Assembly: GCA_028829895.1 (NCBI GenBank)
Contig: CM054183.1
Span: forward strand, 19,785,975 to 19,849,974
Length of the DNA stretch: 64,000 nucleotides
Direction of reading: 5' to 3'
DNA from: Sinotaia quadrata
Lineage: Eukaryota > Mollusca > Gastropoda > Architaenioglossa > Viviparidae
Shown: piece by piece, positions 11,801 to 27,400 of the stretch
Numbering within the stretch: position 1 is the first letter of the stretch
Layout: every line of letters begins with the position of its first letter
Notes under the pieces: generated by a model
Seen by the model: the letters and a program-made list of their open reading frames with translations, nothing else
Database searches by the model: none
Told to the model about the DNA's origin: nothing
Translations under genes and position numbers: made by a program

Positions 11801-14800
11801 TGCGCATTGTACTTGCTAGTCGTGTGATCGTTGCGTAATGAACCAGTCTTAGAGCCAACATAAAGTGCTAGCATCGAGAACGAGAAATCTCTTAACTATT
11901 TATGTCTACTGTTTCAGTACAGATCATTGAATTGCTTCCCTTTGTAGGTCACTTCTGTTGATGGTGGTCGCAAACAACAAACTGCTGCTATTGTCGGGTC
12001 GATGGATTCTGTCGGTGTGGGCCCAAGCTGCGGATGCTGTTTTATGTATATACTGTAGTCTGCAGTAATATTATGAGCGAACTTTCACGGCGTAGAGCTG
12101 TCTCTCTATAGTTGGCGGGTAGGAAGGTTAATTCTCGTACCATGTTACCGAAAATACACAATATACGTTGGTTTTATTTCTTTTTGTTTTATTTAAAAAA
12201 ATAACGACATAATTTCTTTAAACCCACCGGTGCCTTGAACGGATATCAGTGCAGCGAGCAAGATTTATCTCCCTCCCTTCTTCCTCGCCACACAACCTCC
12301 AGCACCCCTTACCCCAATCTCCTGGACATATTTTTATCTGCCCTTTTTTTTTATTCGATCGACTCTGACCTTGAGAGGGTTTTTTTTTTGTTTTTTGTTT
12401 TGTTTTTTTTTTTGCTCTGAAAATTTGTATACAGTAGGCGATTGAACGTTCGGCACGTCTTGCTTGCTACGGTTGGAGAAGTATACGTCTGGTTCTCTTT
12501 CTCTCAGAAGCCCAGGATAGTTCCTGGCCCTCCCGTTTAAACTTTCAAGGTTTGGGCTGCCCGGCTGCTTGCGAGACGAAAGGAACTGAAGACGGTGAGA
12601 GACCTAAGAACTCACGACACTATGAGAGACGAACATGAGACTGCCTGAGAGACAAGAAGAGCATAAGACAACATGAGAGAGCCTGATAGACAAGAAGAGC
12701 ATAAGACAGCAATAGAAATCAGACGAGTATGCCGTGAGAGGTTAGATGAGCATAAGATAGTACGACAGACAACAGGAACATAACGTGGCAAGACCATATT
12801 TAGAAAAGACAGTGTGGCGAGACTAATGAATATAAGGCAACGTGAGATAATTCACGAGCACTAGACAGTGTGAGACTAAATATAAATACGTCGTCATGAA
12901 ATGACAAAGAAACTTAAGAAATACGCAATCAGAATAATAAAGGACAACATGTGAGACCATATATAAATCATTTTCAAGATGAAAAGAATAAAGGACAGTA
13001 TGTGAGACCAAATACAAATCATTTTCAAAATTTAAAAAAATCTTACGAATGTAAGACAATGTCATACCTCTAATGCACATAGGACAGTGTGGAAGACCAA
13101 ACGAACTTAAGAACATTTGACTCCAAATGAAGATTTGACAGTTTCGGGAAAACAAACGAATGTAAGGCATATGAGAGATAAAATGAACACAGGACAACGT
13201 GGGAAATCAAATGAACAGTAAGCAGTGTAAGATACCAAGTGAACATAACTTTGAGACCAAATAAAACAAGGCAGCTTGGCGTAATCAATTCAGCATAAGA
13301 CAGTGTATGTACAAGATTATGTAAGCACAAGCCTGCGAGTGATAAGACCAAATGAAAATAATCTTCACAAGGAGATCAAATGAAGATAGTACCATTTTAA
13401 AGACCAGAACAGCTTGGCAACATTATGTCAAATGCACGTGACAAACCTGCTAGATCAAATGACTATGATACACAGGATAAACCAGAGGAACATATTACAA
13501 CATACGAGACTAAATGACATAATACATTATGATAGATCAAAGGAACATCATATTTTACATGTTATATCAAAGGAAAATAGTACAACATGCGAGAGCAAAG
13601 AAACATATTTCAACATGCCGTCGTAAAGGAATATAACACAATGTGATAGACTAAAGGAACATACTGCAATGTGACAGACTAAAGGAACATGCTGCAATGT
13701 GACAGACCAAAAGAAACAATGCTACGCGATAAACTAAATAACATAATACTATGTGACAAATCAAAGGAATTTCGTACGTTGTGTGAGATCTCAGGAACAT
13801 TATGCAACGTGATCAACCGAAGGTTTAAAACGCAACATGCTAGAGCAAACCAAAGGAATACAACTTACAAGATCAAAGGATCATAAAACAATGAAGCGCG
13901 AGACCATAGAAAAATACAACATGCGAGACCAACGGAACATAATACAGTACGATGTACCAAAGGAACATAATACAGTACGATGTACCAAAGGAACATAATA
14001 CAGTACTATATACCAAAGGAACATAATACAGTACAATGTACCAAAGGAACATAATACAGTACTATATACCAAAGGAACATAATACAGTACAATGTACCAA
14101 AGGAACATAATACAGTACGATATACCAAAGGAACATAATACAGTACTATATACCAAAGGAACCTAAAACAACCTATAAGATCAAATGGACACAGTACAAC
14201 TTTTAAACCAGATACAACATGATACAACTTGATAGGCCAAAGATGCACACAAGACTAAGCGTGTTTCAAAACCTACATGATGAGTCGCATGAGCCTAAAA
14301 CATATGACGAACACCTGGGTAGGGGTATGTAAGGTGGAGAAACCGCTTGTCAAAATATTGTTACGGCGGTTAGCAACTTTTTTGTTTTGTTTTCTGTGCT
14401 TCCTTACCCCCCACCCCCATTCCGACACTCCAACACACGTGCTACACAAGCCCGACCAGTTAGTTATCAGAGTTATCCAGCATGTTACGCCGCTGTGGTA
14501 ATGGTTGGCAGATGACTTTTCTATCGACTTCAGAAAGTGTGTATCTTATTTGTCTGTTTTGTTTATTTACATCTTATTGGAGGAACTGTTGTTTAGTCTT
14601 GGTTTTAAGATTAACTATTCTGTCCCCGTTAATTCACTTCCATGAGCAGTTTGTCGATTTCTTTCGTATTAGTAATTCACTCCTTGCTTTCGAGTGCTTG
14701 TGTGTGTGCGTGCGTACGTATGTGTTGTGTGTTTTCACGACTGATATTGTTTCCTTTTTCTGACGTTATGTTTGTGGTTTTATCTTTGTTAGTTTAAGTT

Positions 14801-15754
14801 CGAGCAACATCCTGAATATAGGCAAAATAAGGATTATATTAGCCATTCCCTCAGCCTTAATTTGAAAGACTAAAAAAATGTCAAATAAATGCAAACTAAG
14901 GATTATACTAGCCATTACCTCAGCCTTAATTTGAAAGACTAAATGTCAAATAAATGCAAAATAAGGATTATACTAGCCATTACCTCAGCCTTAATTTGAA
15001 GACTAAATGTCAAATAAATGCAAAATAAGGATTATACTAGCCATTACCTCAGCCTTAATTGTGAAAGACTAAATGTCAAATAAATGCAAAATAAGGATTA
15101 TACTAGCCATTACCTCAGCCTTAATTTGAAAGACTAAATGTCAAATGAAGGCAAAATAAGGATTATACTAGTCATTACCTCAGCCATTATTGTTATCTTT
15201 GAAAGACGAAATGCCGAAGCGGAAAAGCAATAAACAAGTAGGACCTTGTTTGGGACGCTCTAGTCTACTGACGTCACCGTTGCAGTCTAGAGTATAGCTG
15301 TAAAGCTTCTAGTGTCAGGTATGATTCTGTAGTCCTGGGTTAATAATTACATCGAGCTCGAGAGCTTGAAAACACTAAGCTTTTTGCGTATTTGTTTGCT
15401 ACAGGATTTTTTTTTTTAAATTAAAAGTATTTTATTGAAATCTTTTCGATTACTTATGGTTTAGGGCGAGGCTGGTAAAAATATCAGATTAAGATAGTAA
15501 TCTGTATTTCTGTCCTAGATACTGATTCCCACAGACACACACTCTATTACAATTTTTCTATTGATAAGTTATAATTTTCCCGCCTGATTATTTATTCGTG
15601 GTATATAACAGTTAATTCCGCCATTATTGCAACACTGACCATGACAAGCAAACATTAAATTTTCTGATAATCCATGTACAAACACTCTACACATTTGTAT
15701 AGGCACTCTTAATCTCATTTAAAATGTGTGCGTGCGTGCGTGCGCGCGCGTGTG

Positions 15755-15835
<81 letters not shown>

Positions 15836-16297
15836 AGGGTATTCCTCCTTGAAGGAAACTCAAGTGAAGGTGGAAATAATACAAAACTACTAAAGCTTAC
15901 TAGTCTCGAGTTTCAATAAAGCTACTAAAGCTTACTAGTCTCGAGTTTCAATAAAGCTACTAATGCTTACTAGTCTCGAGTTTCAATAAAGCTACTAAAG
16001 CTTACTATTCTCGAGTTTCAATAAAGCTACTAAAGCTTACTATTCTCGAGTTTCAATAAAGCTACTAAAGCTTACTAGTCTCGAGTTTTAATGCGATTTG
16101 CACACACCCCGAATGCCATTTTCTGTTTCTTAGGACTTTTTTTTTTTTTACTACCGTTTCAGTTTCATATTTTCTCAGTAAGATTAGATAAACACTTGGT
16201 TTTTAAAGCTTTGTCCACTAAAGGTTTTAGGCTTTAGGCCATTGATAGTTTTGCCCCAACAGTGAGACGTGCGTGGCTTGGCTCTGACGAATCACAT

Positions 16298-16378
<81 letters not shown>

Positions 16379-18391
16379 GATCTATCTATCTATCTATCTC
16401 ACTCTCTCTCTCTATCTATCTATCTATTGTCTGTCTGTCTGTCAGTGTATCTATGATATCGCAGAGTCACTTAAATGAGTTGTTGAAGGTCCCCTGGCCG
16501 AAGCTTGCCTAAATCAAACGGCTCAGTCACCATGTGGGAATGTTGGTCACCGCCACCCAGACGCTAGTTGAAGTTCCGCATTTGACATTGCGCTGAAATG
16601 GGAGCAAGAAGCCCGCTCTTGAAAGAAGATAGTATAGTTCCTGTATATATAAACTACTATACATTTCCGTCACTAACAGATGGGTTTTCCTTGGTGGGTA
16701 CTTATGGAAAGTTTACCATTTACACTAATTGCTAAACTGTCCATCAATATGCTTTTAAAAGAAATCATAATACTATTCCGTGACTTCTTCCCTAGTGTTC
16801 TAATATGCATTCATAAATTATTTCCGTTGACAGTTAAATGGTTCTGCTTGTAATTATCATTCTATTATCTAATTTAGCGTGGTTGCGCTCATACTTTTCA
16901 CGCCAGTAAGCAAAGACAATGTATGCACACACCTATTAAGTTAGCACATTAAGCAAAGATAATGTGTGCACACAGCTATTAAGTAAGCACAGTAAACAAA
17001 GATAATGTGTGCACATAACTATTAAGTATGCACAGTAAGCAAAGATAATGTGTGCACACAGCTATTAAGTATGCACAGTAAGCAAAGATAATGTGTGCAC
17101 ACAGCTATTAAGTATGCACAGTAAGCAAAGATAATGTGTGCACACAGCTATTAAGTATGCACAGTAAGCAAAGATAATGTGTGCACACAGCTATTAAGTA
17201 TGCACAGTAAGCAAAGATAACGTGTGCACACAGCTATTAAGTATGCACAGTAAGCAAAGATAATGTGTGCACACAGCTATTAAGTATGCACAGTAAGCAT
17301 GCCAATCGAATGACGAAACATTTTACGAGAAGTAGATTAAGGATTAAAGAGCACTCACTAAATACAACATCCTTCCATAGAAATTATTATAGTCTTAATA
17401 GTCTTATACGTCAAGGTTTCCTTTTCACTCTGGCACGCTTGCTTGGTGCACTGAAAGAAAATTACTTGATTTAACCTCTCTCTTGCAATATAGCGATGCT
17501 TGTTAAAATTCACACCCATATTTTTCAGATTTACTATTAAGCATTTCCATCGGCTCACTTAAGAGTTACACATCACCTTATAATTAACGCCGAAAGTGTG
17601 ACTTGGCATACTTCCACGCACATACTCCCACGCACACACACACAACACACTCACACACATATTGTACACACAAACACGAACAAGGGTTTTATTCACACGT
17701 TAAGTAATGATACAGAAAAGAGAATACACATTAAATTAGTATTTACTGACGAATTTCGATGTGTGGGGTAGTTTCACCAGTATTAAAAGGTACACTATCT
17801 ATTAAAATAAAACAACCTTATGTCAGTATGTATTCAAATTTAAAATGAAAATTAGTAACAAGCAAATTTCATTGAAAATTACTTCTTCTTTTTTTTAAAA
17901 TTCAGAATTAATAATTCGGTTTGAAGGTTGCAATGTTTGTCCCCGTACATATAGAGATTGCTTTTTACTGAATTGTACATGAGTTACTTTTGTTGTTTTA
18001 AATTTCTTAATTTTTTCTTCATTATATCGTTATAAAATTGTTGATTGAATAAGCATACTTGACGTAAGCACGTTTTACGTTCGCTACAGTCCCCCTTTCT
18101 CTTTCTGCCACCATATTATTAAACTACGTCTTCTAACAAGTTAGACGTTATTTAACAGACCCAACGTTTAGATTTTACAAATATAAATACTAAATGGTTT
18201 GGATTTGGAGTCTCATTCATTTTCCTTTTCCTCTGGGCAAACATCCAGACACTCACTTCACTCTAGATGTTTAATGACACAAAATAAATCCACACCGAAT
18301 TAAACACAGAGAATTATTTAGTTAATCTAGCATATATTTAGCAGTGTAATCAACAAAATCATTTTAATAGTGCATCAAACACACACAAACA

Positions 18392-18427
<36 letters not shown>

Positions 18428-21400
18428 TACACAGAATGTATATTAAGCAAAATCTGTTGATACTGTTACCACTAGAGACCTCAATAAGTATAATTATCAT
18501 CTATTAACCAGGCAACAGACGTATGTATTATTTCCATAGTTCTTAGGGTTCAAAGCTAAAATTTTTTCACGCCTCACAAGACAAAAAGAAAAACCATATA
18601 ATTAATAATTTTAATTAACTTTCAGCTTTAAAATAAGAGAATTCGGTCAATTATTTAACTTTTTAAAACCGCCTGACTTAATAATATTTGTAATTATAAA
18701 TTGAATCATTCACCCTTAATATTCACCAATAACATTAAATCATTCACATTTAACATTAAATCATTCATCATTAAAATAGATCATAATTGATATCACATTC
18801 TATCATGTCATTAACGTACATAAGTACGCGTGCACTCTTAAGTTCTTCTCTGGTAATCTTGAATACAAGAATGTAGAATAAACAGGAATAGAGCAATTTG
18901 ATGCAGTATAAAACTGACATTCCTGAAGTCGTACCATTGCTATTTGTAATATATTTCACCCTCGCTGCCATAGAAATCAACTGCAACGGTCCCTATGGAT
19001 AAGAAACTATACTGGTAGCTAGATAGCCAACTGCTTGTCGACATGAAAACACGTTTTCGTAAATTAATATTATTGTATTGTTTATTTACTCAGCAGTTTC
19101 AGTTAATATTCTATGTGCTGGAGATGTAGGACTGTTAAATTTATAAAGTAAACCTGATTTAATTTTCCTATCATTGTACCAACTCGCCCCACCCCACCCC
19201 TTAAGGTTTGGCTGAAAGATGACTGGCAGTAAATATATTTTAAGAGTAATTTTCTTCTTTTTTATGGAAGTTATTTATTATAAGTAAATTAATTTACATT
19301 TGTCTCGTTTCCATACATACATTTAATGCTAATTTGTAAATGAAATAGGTATGTGTTATTTTAGCCGGATATTTGAGTGTAGAAGATTTCTCAAACTTTG
19401 AATGGCCATAGGCAAGCGTAGCGATAATTATAAAGACAAATAAGGAGGCGATAATAGTGAATATATTTTCTTAAACTTCTGTAGGAACGGTCGCCACCAA
19501 AGGAAATTGTGAGAGTACTAGGTCTGAAAAGAATGCTTGCGATAGTTACTGCATTCTTTCTCATTGTCATTTTGTCATTTGTTTTCGAGCTGATATTAAT
19601 CTCTCCATACCCAAAGTTTACAATTTCCTTGCACTGTACACCAATGTACCCACATGTCTTCGTTCAAATAGAGTGACTTATTTTTTTCTTCAATCGACTT
19701 TAAGGTAACTGAAATAGGCCTGCATCAGGCAAGTGTATATTTAGCTGTACTGTCATTGGTCTTATCCGTTAATTGTTACTATAAATAGGCATACATCAGC
19801 TACATGTATAAGTGACTGTACTGTCACTGATCTTTATACTAGTCCTTTAATTGTTACATTGGTAGTATAAATAGTCCCTTGTCAGCTACATATATAAGTG
19901 ACTGTATTGTCTTTATACAAGTCCTTTAATTGTTATATTGGTAGTATAAATACTCCCATGTCAGCTACATATATAAGTAACTGTTCTGTCACTGATCATT
20001 ATATGTGTACATTAACTGCAATAAAAGTGTAGAGAGGACACAAAAGGAAATCAGTGCAGTCACAAGACCCTTCCCCCCACTCCCTCCTCCACTTGGGTAC
20101 GATTTTTTTTAAAAAGGCATAAATTGCTGACACTTATATATTTTTTTTAAAGGCATAAAATTGCTGTCACTGCATTTATTGGTTGTTTTTTTTTCCAACT
20201 GCCAGGTGTAAGCATGCGCCGTTTGTTGCACCCATGCCAGTCTTTTGTCTCATCCGAAGAACTAAATTTGCTTAATCACATGTACCACATTCGAGTGTAA
20301 TTTCTTCTTGAATACTGTATTCCTTTCTTTGTTTTTTGTAAAGGTTTTGGTCCACAACTCGTCGCTATAGTATTTCAGTTTTCTGTAGACTGCGGTGATC
20401 TGATGTAAGATTATAATATTGCTTGATCATGGATTTATATAATTTCATTTTATGCCATTATTTGATATTAGTAAGCAAGGATAGTTTCTCCACCCACCCA
20501 CCCCTTCCAACCGGTATATAATTATCAATTAAAATAAACGTTCAAGGAAAATATGTTTATGTCCATACCAGATTCGATTCGTTATGTCAATTCCGGCCAG
20601 TGAACACTTGCAAATGGACACGCCACAGTGTCTGACAGAGCACTCTACTTAGGAAGATGTGTGTGTGGGAGGTTCATTCCTTAGATTCGGGCGTCGTTGA
20701 CATTTTGCCGCGAGTACAACCGAGTACAGTTCCATCCATGTTGGGCGATTTCAGGACTAACTCCTGTATCCCCGTGCCCGCCTACCATCACGCGTTCGTA
20801 ACTCTTGCCACCATGGTCGAGAACCCTTCATCATGTGTATAGTTCTCAGCTGACTAACGTACATACACACACGCACGTTCGCACGCATGCTTTCACGGAT
20901 GCATGCTGATATTTCGACTATCAACGAAGTGCCAGACAGACAGAGGGAGGTAGATGGAAACTGTTACCTTTGCGAAAGGCTTCCCGACCTAATGGTCGTT
21001 GGAACCGTTTGCCCTATACTCGACAGTTACTTCCAGGACAAGATCGGCCCAGAGCCTGGGAGCACGTTCAAACCCATTTGCGTCAGTCTGTAGGTATTGT
21101 GTCACTACTTTCGCGGTGGGAGGGCGACCACCAGCCACGAGACCACCCATGACGGCCGGCCACTAAACCCTCTTGTCCTTTACCCATTCCCATTAACTGA
21201 CTGTTATTTCTGCGCTCACCATCTTCAGTGTACGTCTTGATGTTCAGTCCCTGGAGAGATGCAACGCACCCTTTCGTTTTTTTCTCAGACCATTTGTCGC
21301 ACCCCGATCAGAAGCAGAGAAAGCTTTTGTTTTTGTTTACTGTATTTTTGTTTGTTTGTTTGTTTCATCTTATACGCAGATAAGTTAGAATACATATAGC

Positions 21401-24400
21401 TTCTTGAATTTTGTGAATGTGCGGAAATGCCTGTAGTGGTGGGCAGTCGCGTGTACCAAACTTCGGAAGGAGCTCTCTTGGAGATCTTTGGACTGCACCG
21501 AGTTTGTCCAGTAGATCGCTCATATATAAATTCGATAAATTATTATTATGAATCATTTATTCACTGCCTAGTTCACTGATAGGTTTCAAGGGTGGAGGAG
21601 GGAGAGAGATTATCAGGATACGTAGACGCCTGGTTATAGTAGGATATTTCTAGCGTTTGCGCGTACCCATACTCTGGGTGAAGACTACGATAGAGTAGGA
21701 CGCCTGGTAGGATATTTCTAGCGTTTGCGCGTACCCATACTCTGGGTGAAGACTACGACAGAGTAGACGCCTGGTTATAGTAGGATATTTCTAGCGTTTG
21801 CGCGTACCCATACTCTGGGTGAAGACTACGATAGAGTAGACGCCTGGTTATAGTAGGATATTTCTAGCGTTTGCGCATACCCATACTATGGGTGAAGACT
21901 ACGATAGTGTGGACGCCCAAGACTCTAGCAAGGTGCTACTGTATCCGCATAATTAAGTCCGTCCATTTGTTCTTCTGCCAGTCGGATGTCTTGCACACTG
22001 TTGCATGTTTTTAATAATTAACAATCGGTCATTATGTGAAGTTCTGAAAACCAGCAGATCAGTTTTAAACACGAGATTTAAATATTGGGGAAATATAAAT
22101 GAATGTATGTGTGCGCGCGCCTACTTCTGTGGTGTGTGTTTTATTCGCTGTCGTGAATGCTGAAAATTACTGAGGTTGACGTCACAAAAACAATCAAGGT
22201 GTTTTACCCATGTTTTTAAAATTAGTTTGTTTTTCATTTCCTCTGTCGAATAATGTATTACTTGAATTTATTGTGTATGCATGGTTCTTTCTTTATATAT
22301 CAGTTCGTTCTTAACATCATTTATTTGGAATTTTCCATTAGTGTATTCTTTATATATATAAATAGAAATGTTTGCATGTTTTAATTATTTTTTATTTTAA
22401 TTTTTAATGTATTTTTGAATGTTCATTGTTTATTATTTAATGATTAGAAGCTTTTATAATGGATTTTGGTTTTCATTTGATTACTGTTATTTTTCAATTT
22501 ATGTTCAATTCCCCACTTACTGACTGGTTAATTCATTGACAAACACTATTCTATCCTATATTTCCTTTTCATGGATATATCTCACTTGCTTTTCTGACTG
22601 GTTAAATTATTGATAATATTATAACCTGTATTACCGTTCTTACGAATATTGCTTTCATTGTTTTTTTTAAAACATTGTCTCTATTTATATACCAATACAA
22701 GTGCTAATCTTTAAGTGTTAAGACTTTCATATGCACATGAAATTTATTAAACAAGAGCTTAATTATCTTAAATCTTTGTAACTATTGTATGTATGTCTGT
22801 AGTTAATAAAAGGAGTAATTTTTTTCTCTCTCCTCATTTCTAGGTAAACTGTTTCGCCTGGATGTTTCATCAGGTGGTTTCACTTTAGCGATGCTAGGTA
22901 GAAAATATGAGGAAATAAATACTTCCCACCCCCACCCCCTCCAGACTAACAGCATAAATATTATTGAAGTTTCCTTAAGCGTGGGCGGTATAATCCTTTC
23001 CATTCCATCGCGTTTGCACTTAATCCGAACTAGCGGCTGGTCAGATGACTTTGACGTATGGCGTGCTGCTAATGCGAATTGTCTTCATCTGATTCATAAC
23101 ACAAGCATGTTGTGATTGCTGTTGAATCCTCCTACCCTTATCCACGACCAATGTTAGTGTCTGTATCGTTTGCTCGGGAGGTAATAATTACATAGCTATT
23201 AGATGATGCAACACCGGAATTCTAACTTCGAATGGATTTGCTCTGCGAATGCCGTCTCCAGGCAAATAAATAAATGATGTGCATAGTTGTTAAAAACAAA
23301 TCCGAAATTATCTGAGTTAGTTTAGTCATCATGGTCTCAATAAACTTGAAAATAATCTTTTACGTGAGTTGAATGGACAGCTAGGAGTTACGCTATTTTA
23401 ACTATGGGTCATACAATTGTTGTTAGTCGGGAAGCATCATCATACTTCATAAAACTGAAAAAAACTGCTAGTGTTTACTCTCATTTGTTCAGTATAAAAC
23501 TAAAAGAAATTGCTAATGCTTACTCTCTTTTGTTCAGTATAAACTTAAAGAAACTGATAATGTTTACTCTCATTTGTTCAGTCATACAACTAGAAGAAAC
23601 TGCCAGTCTACTCTCTTTTGTTCAGTCATAAAACCGAATGAAACTATAAACGTTTACGCCCTTTTGCTTTTACGTTTCAGTGTCAAAAGCGAATTGTTAT
23701 TGCGATCACCCGGTATGGATTTTGTAATGTCCTCCCTGATTATTGATGTCGGTAACAGTGTTGGCAGTTTTGACTTCGTTTAATGACACACTGATCGTTC
23801 ATCAGTAAATATGTAGAAGTGGAGTGAGAAGGGGTTAATTTCTAGCAGTCCTGTCATGCTTTGTTCATTTTCATTCAGTGAACAGCCTCCCCTGGCAGTC
23901 GACTCTTGGACAGCATCACTACACGACGCTCTACACTAAGGACGTTTATCTTACGCACAATGTGCTGTACCATTATATATTTATCTATCCTTTTTAGTCC
24001 GTCAGAAAAATAATTCCTTTGACTCTGTACAAATGTATAATTTCTTGACAAGACTGCGGCCTTTGGGCATGAGTATCATTAATGGCAAGCAAGTATCTCT
24101 TCCTCCTGGTTTTTCGTTTTTTCTTTGTATTTTAAACCTTTTGGATGTCTTGCTCTGAATGACAGTGATCTGGGTTGGGCGTTACAGGAAGTACCCACCA
24201 CTCTTGGGACCTCGAAATTCGTTACCCGGCGATTATCATCCTTGTGATAAGAAGTTGCGGGTAACGTAACATTTGAGATCCCTCCAATTCCTTGTCCTTG
24301 TCTTCTCGTTGGACGGTGAAAAAGTAAGGTGGTGGTGGTGGTGGTGGTGGTGGTGTGTGAATCGCATTAGGATAGACGCTCACATCCCAGCCGATTCATC

Positions 24401-27400
24401 CCGTAGTAGGTCTGGGTGGATGATTTCACCTATTACACTGCTCTGTATCTGCATCGCCGTTTTTGTCCATGCAGGTGTGGTGGGATGTCGTCATAGCGCG
24501 CCTGGTACGACAACAGTTTCCACATCCTTGGAGGCGGCGGCAAGACGCTTCCCACGTGCAACATCTGCCTTATGAAAGCAATGTCTGAAGGCAAGCATGT
24601 GTTCGTTTGTCTTAAGGCAATGCCAGAGCTGGGGTATGAGCAACATCCCCTCCCCATTCTCTCTCACTCTAATCTTGTATCGAGAGCAACTCGACGAAAC
24701 ATCTTTTAAATAGGGCCTTTTATTTGCTGGCTTCTTTCAGCATGAATAATTTCACGGCGCATTGCCTAATAATTTATTGGTTGATACAGCACGTTGCTCT
24801 TTTAAAAGAAAAATCTTGATCATGACTTTTTACATTTTTCTCAGATTAAGAGCGCAGTGCTCACCGGTACACAAGTTCCTCGTTTGAGTGTATCAAACAA
24901 AACACTTACAGATCAATGTATATTTAAGTAGAAATCGTCTTTTTATCACATTGAATAGCGTAACTCCAGTACTATTCAAAGAAAACACTTACAGATCAAT
25001 GTATATTTAAGTAGAAATCGTCTTTTTATCACATTGAATAACGTAACTCCAGTACTATTCAAAGAAAACACTTACAGATCAATGTATATTTAAGTAGAAA
25101 TCGTCTTTTTATCACATTGAATAGCGTAACTCCAGTACTATTCAAAGAAATCACTTACAGATCAATGTATATTTAAGTAGAAATCGTCTTTTCATCATAT
25201 TGAATAACGTAACTCCAGCCTCCAGCACTAAATTGAAAGTCCAACATCGACAACTACATCGAGAATTACGAAGCTGAATTTATTTCATTCAAACTTGTAA
25301 TATCAGCACAGGAAACAGGTCGCTATGCATCAAAATGGTTCACTATATATATACAGGCAAAGCAAAGAATCTTGAAACTTAGTGACAGTTTGGCGATTAG
25401 AAACAAGCAGTTACCATCATATATGTGTGTATATATATATACTTATTTCCTGCTGGTACTGCCTGGAAGATATGTTGTCCTGCAGACAGTAGCTCCAAAG
25501 TTCACGATAGAACATATTCAATAGATATGACACCTTTAAGACTTGTGACACCTTACCCTTAGACAAATATTTTTTTCGATTCAAGAATTCATGGCAGAAA
25601 TTTTACTCTTCAAACATGACGTCTTCCTCCAAGACTCTTGAAAGAACTTTTACCCTGCAGCCATGTTAGCTTCCTCAAAGACTGACACACCTTTCCTCCA
25701 GACAGAGTTCTTTCTTTAGAATTCATATCTTAAGACTGTTGGAAGTACCTTCCTTCAGACATAAGGTCTTTCTCCAAGATTTACCAGAACTTGTACCCTG
25801 TTGGTTTGAAATTTTTGTTCACGACTCGCGATAGGACATTTACCTTGAAGATATGACAAAACTCGATCGAGAATGGGTCTACAAAGCTATGCAACCAAAT
25901 GAACTGAATATAGATCATTGGTCAGGCTAGAAAACTTTATTAACAAATTGATGTTTCAGTGTCCAAGCTACAATCCATTAGAAAAATAATGGTTTTTTTT
26001 TCAACGTCCAAGCTTCAATCCATGGTAGAAAAATAATAGTTTTTTTCAACGTCCAAGCTTCAATCCATGGTAGGCAAATAGAGGATGTTTCGATGTCCAA
26101 GCTAGAAACCTTTATTGACTATTAGAGGATACTTCAAAACCCAGGCTTCGAAGCTTTATAAATAAATAAGATGTTTCTGGGAAGATCACGCTAGACAGAT
26201 AGAGAATTTTTACAGTGATTTACCCTGGAAAGCTTTATGTGCACATGATGTTTCTGTGGCCAAGCTAGGAAAGCTTTGTAGACAGCTAGAGGATGCTGCG
26301 ATGACCAACCTGGAAAACTTTATAGCTTGGACGGACCGAATATCAAGGTGGACAGTTCTTTCACAGACGTGGACTAAAGCTATATAAATTTGCTGGATTG
26401 TGACCAGGTTACCAAACTATGTGGATAAATTTAGATGGATCTCAAAACTAGATCCGTGGCTTGGCTGGGAAGATAGCTATCAGTCCAAGAGAAATGGATG
26501 GGCAGATAGCTATCAGTCCAAGAGAAATGGATGGGCAGATGGTTAGATACTTACACAATCTGGCGTATTTAATAGCGAACAGTATATATGCGAATCTGGT
26601 TTGGTTATCAAAATTACAAACTCTGTACTCGTTAAAGTGGTTCTGCTTTGCTTAGTTTATTTTATGCTATTGGTGCATAACTTTTTTGTTGTTCTTTTGA
26701 GGACTTTTCGGATTATAGCGAAAAGCTGCTGACCCTATCACAAAAAAAAAGAAAATGTTTGCCTTTAATCTGCCTTTCTATATATCTATCTTCCTTTTTA
26801 TCTGTCTGTCGTTCTGTCTATCTTCCTTTTTATCCATCTGTCGTTCTGTCTTTCTTCCTATATAATTTTCTACCTACGTCAATGTTTAATCACCCTCCCA
26901 CCCACCGACTTTACGCATCAATGATCGGCTCCTCACTGCATCTCATCGTGTTGGTGATTGTGCTAATAGTCTTTTGAGTAATTTAGACTTTTTTAAAAAT
27001 CGTATTGGTGATTGATTGCGCTAATAGTCTTTTGAGTAATTTAAACTTTTGGACATCGTATTGGTGATTGATTGCGCTAATAGTCTTTTGAGTAATTTAG
27101 ACGTTTGGACATTGTGTTAAAATAGAAACATAACCACGCGCAATGCAAATTTATAAGTAAAAATTATTAAATTTTGGTATCCAACACATTTCACAGCGTT
27201 TCATTTGATATTTCAACAATAATACTAATTTTAATAAATACATGCATTATATATGGGTTTAGGTTCTTTTTGAGCACCCTGGTATAACCAGTCACACTTC
27301 TATGATGCCAGTGCATTCATTCTCTTTCTGGTAATTTAATCCTTTAGTTCCCAAGCAGATTCCTGTATGTTGTAGCTATCTTATTGTAGTTTCCCAAGTA

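Noticed and set aside
13881..14248. Two long overlapping minus-strand repetitive ORFs
   Set aside because: The 28-base unit lacks stops in these frames; repeat artefact.
15687..16478. His/Thr, Cys/Val and SIYL-repeat ORFs
   Set aside because: Direct translations of (GT)n and (TATC)n microsatellites.
16905..17299. Regularly spaced repeats resembling a CRISPR array
   Set aside because: Whole units repeat without unique spacers, and the context is an animal intron.
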